Positions 60,434-64,000 of a stretch of 64,000 nucleotides of DNA are shown piece after piece; the first letter of the stretch is position 1; every line of letters starts with the position of its first letter. Both the position numbers and the translations under genes were made by a program. The notes beneath the pieces are model-generated. The model searched no databases. It was not told the origin of the DNA and worked only from the letters and a program-made list of their open reading frames with translations. This DNA is from Bacilli bacterium (GTDB lineage Bacteria; Bacillota_I; Bacilli_A; RFN20; CAG-826): positions 1 through 64,000 of the forward strand of contig JAGCCQ010000007.1 of the NCBI GenBank assembly GCA_017651565.1, written 5' to 3'.

Positions 60434-60553
60434 GATTTTCTCCAAACATTGTCCTATATATTATGGGGTATTCACTTAAAAAAGACAAATATATAACAAA
60501 ATAGTCATATTTTAATAAATATGAGTATATAATAACCTCGGAGAATAAAAGAT

Positions 60554-62035
60554 ATGAATAATATACCAAACGTCAAAGTAGGAATTGTCGCTGTTAGTAG
60601 AGACTGTTTCCCTATTGAATTATCAATTAAAAGAAGAAAAGCATTAGTTGAAGCATATAAAAAGAAATATGACGCTAATGATATTTATGAATGCCCTATA
60701 TGTATCTTTGAAAGTGAAACACAAATGGTGGAGTCGCTTGAAGATATTAAGAAGAATGGATGTAATGCATTATGTGTCTATTTAGGTAACTTTGGTCCTG
60801 AAATTTCAGAAACATTATTAGCTAAGTACTTTGATGGACCTATTATGTTCTGCGCTGCCGAAGAAGAAAACATTGATGTCTTAAGTAGTGATAGAGGTGA
60901 CGCATATTGCGGCATGCTCAACGCATCATATAACTTAAAACTTAGAAATGTTAAAGCATACATTCCTGAATCCCCAGTTGGTGATGCAGAAGAATGTGCA
61001 GATATGATTAAGGAATTTATTCCAATTGCTAAAGCAGTAGTTGGTTTAAAGAACTTGAAAATTATATCCTTTGGTCCAAGACCACAAAACTTCATGGCAT
61101 GTAACGCTCCAATTAAACAACTCTTCAATATGGATGTTGAAATTGAAGAAAATAGTGAACTTGATTTATTTGAATCATTCAAGAAGCACGAAGGTGATCA
61201 AAGAATTGATGAAGTTGCTAAAGATATGGCTAATGAATTAGGTACAGGTAATAAGATTCCTAGTATCTTACCTAAGTTAGCTCAATATGAATTAACTTTA
61301 TTAGACTGGGTCGAAGGTCATAAAGGCTGCAAAAAGTATGTAGCTATCGCAGGTAAATGCTGGCCAGCATTCCAAACAATGTTTGGTTTCGTCCCTTGCT
61401 ACGTTAACTCAAGATTGACAAGTAGAGGTATCCCAGTATCATGTGAAGTTGATATCTATGGCTGCTTAAGTGAATACATTGGTTCATGTATCAGTGAATC
61501 CGCAGTTACATTGCTAGATATTAACAATACATTACCTAAAGAACTCTACAACAAAGATATCAAAGGTAAATATGATTATGATTTCAGAGATACATTCATG
61601 GGCTTTCACTGTGGTAACACATGCTCAAGTTTACTTTGTAACCCAACTATGAAGTATCAAAAGATTATGGCTAGAAGCTTACCAGTCGAAGTCACTAATG
61701 GTACTTTAGAAGGCGACATCAAACCAGGAGAAATTACTTTCTATAGATTACAATCTACTGCAGATAACCACTTATACGCATATGTTGCTGAAGGAGAAGT
61801 TCTTAATGTACCTACTCATTCATTCGGTAGCATTGGTGTATTCGCAATTAAAGAAATGGGTAGATTCTATAGACATGTATTAATTGAAAATGGATTCCCA
61901 CATCATGGCGCAGTTGCGTTTGGTCATTATGGAAAGACACTCTTCGAAGTATTTAAGTACTTAGGAGCAGAAAAGGTTGATTATAACCAACCAGCAACTC
62001 TTCCGTACGCTAGTGAAAATCCATTTAAAAAGTAA
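60554..62035 (+). CDS. L-fucose/L-arabinose isomerase family protein
   Basis: 493 aa. FucI-type proteins convert L-fucose to L-fuculose or L-arabinose to L-ribulose. The family regions are VGIVAVSRDCFPIELSIKRR at the N-terminus, a Rossmann-like ISFGPRPQNFMACNAPIKQL, the middle AIAGKCWPAFQTMFGFVPCY and CEVDIYGCLSEYIG (with catalytic Glu and Asp of the metal site), and FMGFHCGNTCSSLLC near the end with a metal-binding His. The order of these matches the L-fucose isomerase fold, although the protein is shorter than typical FucI (about 590). No kinase or aldolase gene adjoins. The ribosome site is CGGAG. Confidence 0.85.
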   Translation: MNNIPNVKVGIVAVSRDCFPIELSIKRRKALVEAYKKKYDANDIYECPICIFESETQMVESLEDIKKNGCNALCVYLGNFGPEISETLLAKYFDGPIMFCAAEEENIDVLSSDRGDAYCGMLNASYNLKLRNVKAYIPESPVGDAEECADMIKEFIPIAKAVVGLKNLKIISFGPRPQNFMACNAPIKQLFNMDVEIEENSELDLFESFKKHEGDQRIDEVAKDMANELGTGNKIPSILPKLAQYELTLLDWVEGHKGCKKYVAIAGKCWPAFQTMFGFVPCYVNSRLTSRGIPVSCEVDIYGCLSEYIGSCISESAVTLLDINNTLPKELYNKDIKGKYDYDFRDTFMGFHCGNTCSSLLCNPTMKYQKIMARSLPVEVTNGTLEGDIKPGEITFYRLQSTADNHLYAYVAEGEVLNVPTHSFGSIGVFAIKEMGRFYRHVLIENGFPHHGAVAFGHYGKTLFEVFKYLGAEKVDYNQPATLPYASENPFKK

Positions 62036-62051
62036 TTATTACTTTTAAATC

Positions 62052-62080
62052 AAAAAAGAGGCAGCGGTGTCTCTTTTTTA
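62052..62080. terminator. Terminator after the isomerase gene
   Basis: AAAAAAGAG and CTCTTTTTT arms around a ten-base loop; works on both strands in principle. Confidence 0.8.
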
Positions 62081-62147
62081 GTGCAAACTTTTTGCAATAA
62101 TTATTAAAAGTTTATAAAATAAAATCAGTTATTCAAAGGAGACATAT

Positions 62148-62660
62148 ATGGCAAAAAAAGCTGATAACAAAAAAATTATTTTTTTAGTAGCCCTTGTTTT
62201 TGGTGTTGCAGCAATTTTAATGAACTTATTACCTGCAATTACATTCAAAGGAACACTTTTGGGTGTTGAAGCAACAGCTAGTTTCAATGGCTTCCAATTA
62301 ATGTTTGGCGCTGAAGATGTTCCTGCAAAAGCAGATGTTGCTGGCATTTTTTCATTTAATGGCACGGTTTCAACAAAATTAGTTGTAACATCATTAATCG
62401 CATTCATTCTTATGGTAGTTGGTGTTGTTTCTGCAGTTCTTGTTAAAATCATCAACAAAAAACAACAATTCCTTATTAAGGTTATTGCTGCTGGTGCATT
62501 AGTTGCTGGTGCTGTTTTAGCAATCGCATTAACAAAAGCAACATTCGTTTCTGCTAATGAAATTGGTGATTCTGCAAAAGATTTATATAGTCTTGGCATT
62601 GGTGCTATTTTAAGTGGCGCATTTGCTGGTATTGCTGGCGTCGGCGTTTTACTTTCATAA
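62148..62660 (+). CDS. Membrane protein with four helices
   Basis: 170 aa. Basic start (MAKKADNKK), then helices at about 10-30, 79-98, 108-127 and 145-168. The loop between helices 1 and 2 (FKGTLLGVEATASFNGFQLM) is outside and strand-like. AAAGGAG precedes the ATG; the VWA lipoprotein follows 57 bases later, so the two may be one operon. Family not recognised. Confidence 0.6.
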   Translation: MAKKADNKKIIFLVALVFGVAAILMNLLPAITFKGTLLGVEATASFNGFQLMFGAEDVPAKADVAGIFSFNGTVSTKLVVTSLIAFILMVVGVVSAVLVKIINKKQQFLIKVIAAGALVAGAVLAIALTKATFVSANEIGDSAKDLYSLGIGAILSGAFAGIAGVGVLLS

Positions 62661-62717
62661 TTTTTTTGAACAGATAACCTTCTCATAATTCGTTGTTTTT
62701 AGTGAGAGGTACAAAAT

Positions 62718-64000
62718 ATGGAAAAAAACAACATTAAAAAATTAGGTGTCAAGTTGTTTTTGGCGCCTTTTCTTATTGCTCTTGGTGCATGTAATGCGTA
62801 TGGCAAAAATTATGTAGATGAGAATTGTGACTGGTTTGAGCCAGGCATGGCTGCAGATGTAGATGAGAATTGTGACTGGTTTGAGCCAGGCATGGCTGCA
62901 GATGTAGATGAATATTTTATAGGAAGGGAAGATACAAATTCTTACAAAGAAATTAAAGAGAAGGATTTTATAAAAACCTCAGAAAACGATAAATCAACAT
63001 TCAGTCTATGTTCAACAACAAGCGCTTATACAAATATAAGAAATATGGTCATGAACTATAATATGATTCCTGATAAAAATGCTATAAAAATTGAACAAAT
63101 GTTGAATTACTTCAGGTATTCATATCAAGTAAATGGAGATGATGACCTTCTTATCTTTAACGAAGTAAGTGATTGTCCATGGAATAGCAATCACAAATTA
63201 GCATCTATTGCGGTCAAGGCAAAAGAAGCAAAAATTGAAGAAGGTTCTTGTAATTTTGTATTTTTAATCGATGTTAGTGGCTCGATGAGTGAAGAAATGG
63301 CACTTATTAAAAAATCGTTTAATATGTTGCTTAGAAACATTAGCGATAACGATAGAATTTCAATTGTTACTTACGCAAATAGAACAGAAACTGTATTAGA
63401 TGGTGCGTCAGGTGACCAAAAAGACCTTATTAAACAAAAAGTAGATGGTTTGATGGCTAGTGGCGGAACTTATGGACAAGGTGGAATCCAAAGAGCGTAC
63501 GAAATTGCTAATAAGCATTTTATTGAAGGTGGTAACAATAGAGTTATTCTAGCTACTGATGGTGATTTTAATATTGGTATTAGTAATCAAAATGAACTTG
63601 AAGGTTTCATTGCTAGTAAAAGAGAAACTGGTGTATATCTAACAGTTTTAGGTTATGGAATGGGGAATTATCATGACAATACCGCTGAAACATTAGCTAG
63701 AAACGGTAATGGAAATGCATTCTACATTGATAATGAGTCGACAGCTGAAAGACTATTTGAACAAGGAATATCTTCAACATTTGAAGTTGTTGCTAAGGAT
63801 ACAAAAACACAAGTAGTATTTAACGCAAATCAAGTTGAATCTTATAGACTACTTGGCTATGAAAACTCAATGCTAACTGACAAAGATTTCCATAATACAG
63901 AAAAAGATGCAGGTGAAGTTTTATCTGGTGACGTTACTGTTGCAATGTATGAAATTATTCCAACTCAAGATGTTGATTTAACCGACAACTTATTCACTAG
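62718..64000 (+). CDS. YfbK-like VWA-domain lipoprotein, cut by the right edge
   Basis: The frame is open from ATG 62718 to the end of the window (427 codons) and continues beyond it. A lipobox-like LGAC (Cys25) follows a hydrophobic start. An N-terminal YfbK-type segment is seen in STFSLCSTTSAYTNIRNMVM and KIEQMLNYFRYSY and SDCPWNSNHKLASIAVKA. The VWA domain has the metal-site motif FLIDVSGSMSEEMALIKKSF (DVSGS near 186-190) and later GGTYGQGGIQRAYEIANKHF and VILATDGDFNIG. In the gut Bacillota, such proteins are surface-exposed; partners are unknown. A tandem 45-base duplication lies just after the lipobox. GAGAGG precedes the ATG. Confidence 0.85.
   Translation, partial: MEKNNIKKLGVKLFLAPFLIALGACNAYGKNYVDENCDWFEPGMAADVDENCDWFEPGMAADVDEYFIGREDTNSYKEIKEKDFIKTSENDKSTFSLCSTTSAYTNIRNMVMNYNMIPDKNAIKIEQMLNYFRYSYQVNGDDDLLIFNEVSDCPWNSNHKLASIAVKAKEAKIEEGSCNFVFLIDVSGSMSEEMALIKKSFNMLLRNISDNDRISIVTYANRTETVLDGASGDQKDLIKQKVDGLMASGGTYGQGGIQRAYEIANKHFIEGGNNRVILATDGDFNIGISNQNELEGFIASKRETGVYLTVLGYGMGNYHDNTAETLARNGNGNAFYIDNESTAERLFEQGISSTFEVVAKDTKTQVVFNANQVESYRLLGYENSMLTDKDFHNTEKDAGEVLSGDVTVAMYEIIPTQDVDLTDNLFT
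62814..62903 (+). repeat. Tandem 45-base duplication inside the VWA lipoprotein gene
   Basis: Two identical 45-base units (62814-62858 and 62859-62903), in frame, each coding VDENCDWFEPGMAAD, then a further seven-base partial copy. Exact identity suggests recent slippage. Confidence 0.92.

Overview
The window reads as a chromosomal segment of an AT-rich, low-GC Bacillota bacterium, most likely an uncultured gut Bacilli lineage (Erysipelotrichia/RF39-like; this is inference). The reasons are Shine-Dalgarno sites of the AGGAGG type, TTGACA/TATAAT promoters, lipoprotein and peptide-transport genes of Gram-positive type, the rpsF-ssb-rpsR operon, and a standard genetic code (TGA is used as stop, TGG as Trp). 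No rRNA, tRNA, CRISPR array or insertion sequence was seen.

Layout. (a) 1-2 kb: a decaying accessory strip with a YhcG-like nuclease (cut by the window edge), a RhuM/PLD-like gene and an unknown gene, both broken by one-base deletions, and a phosphoribosyltransferase remnant. The three minus-strand genes share a near-identical 50-bp leader. (b) 2-13.7 kb: a surface-protein locus with two giant and two short secreted proteins. All four begin with an atypical signal ending in Trp-Phe that resembles SipW/TasA-type signals. Two of them sit directly behind c-di-GMP-I (GEMM) riboswitches, one with a clear antitermination platform. (c) 13.8-20.4 kb: flavin reductase-like protein, membrane proteins, two MFS-type transporters, a DUF234-type ATPase and an RluA-family pseudouridine synthase. 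(d) 20.5-30.3 kb: an oligopeptide ABC operon in which three of five subunits have very unusual architecture: a permuted-looking OppA, an OppD with a long coiled-coil insertion, and an OppF preceded by four degenerate half-ATPase copies.

(e) 30.4-34.9 kb: NADP-type glutamate dehydrogenase, methionyl-tRNA synthetase behind a small Met-rich ORF, and an AlbA_2/HATPase regulator. (f) 35-45.8 kb: an ABC system whose ATPase is fused to a YwaF/TMEM164-like membrane domain, with permease, Big_2 proteins and lipoprotein; then a MacB/FtsX-like ABC fusion and an unknown protein. (g) 46-49 kb: rpsF-ssb-rpsR, followed by a stress/defence cluster (Fic, YefM-YoeB) that continues to 50.7 kb with a HEPN-MNT pair. 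(h) 51-64 kb: YwaF-like membrane protein, two HD-GYP c-di-GMP phosphodiesterase candidates, an XRE/zinc-ribbon regulator, AlkD-like repair protein, small membrane proteins, a membrane-anchored endonuclease I with a lysine-rich tail, an L-fucose isomerase-family protein, and a VWA lipoprotein running off the right edge.

How it fits together. The cell appears to live on peptides and amino acids (Opp system, glutamate dehydrogenase) and sugars. The most striking theme is c-di-GMP: two riboswitches would switch on matrix-like surface proteins when c-di-GMP is high, and two HD-GYP enzymes 40 kb away could lower it. No GGDEF cyclase is visible in the window. A second theme is mRNAs with a -10 box six bases before the ATG, suggesting frequent leaderless initiation.
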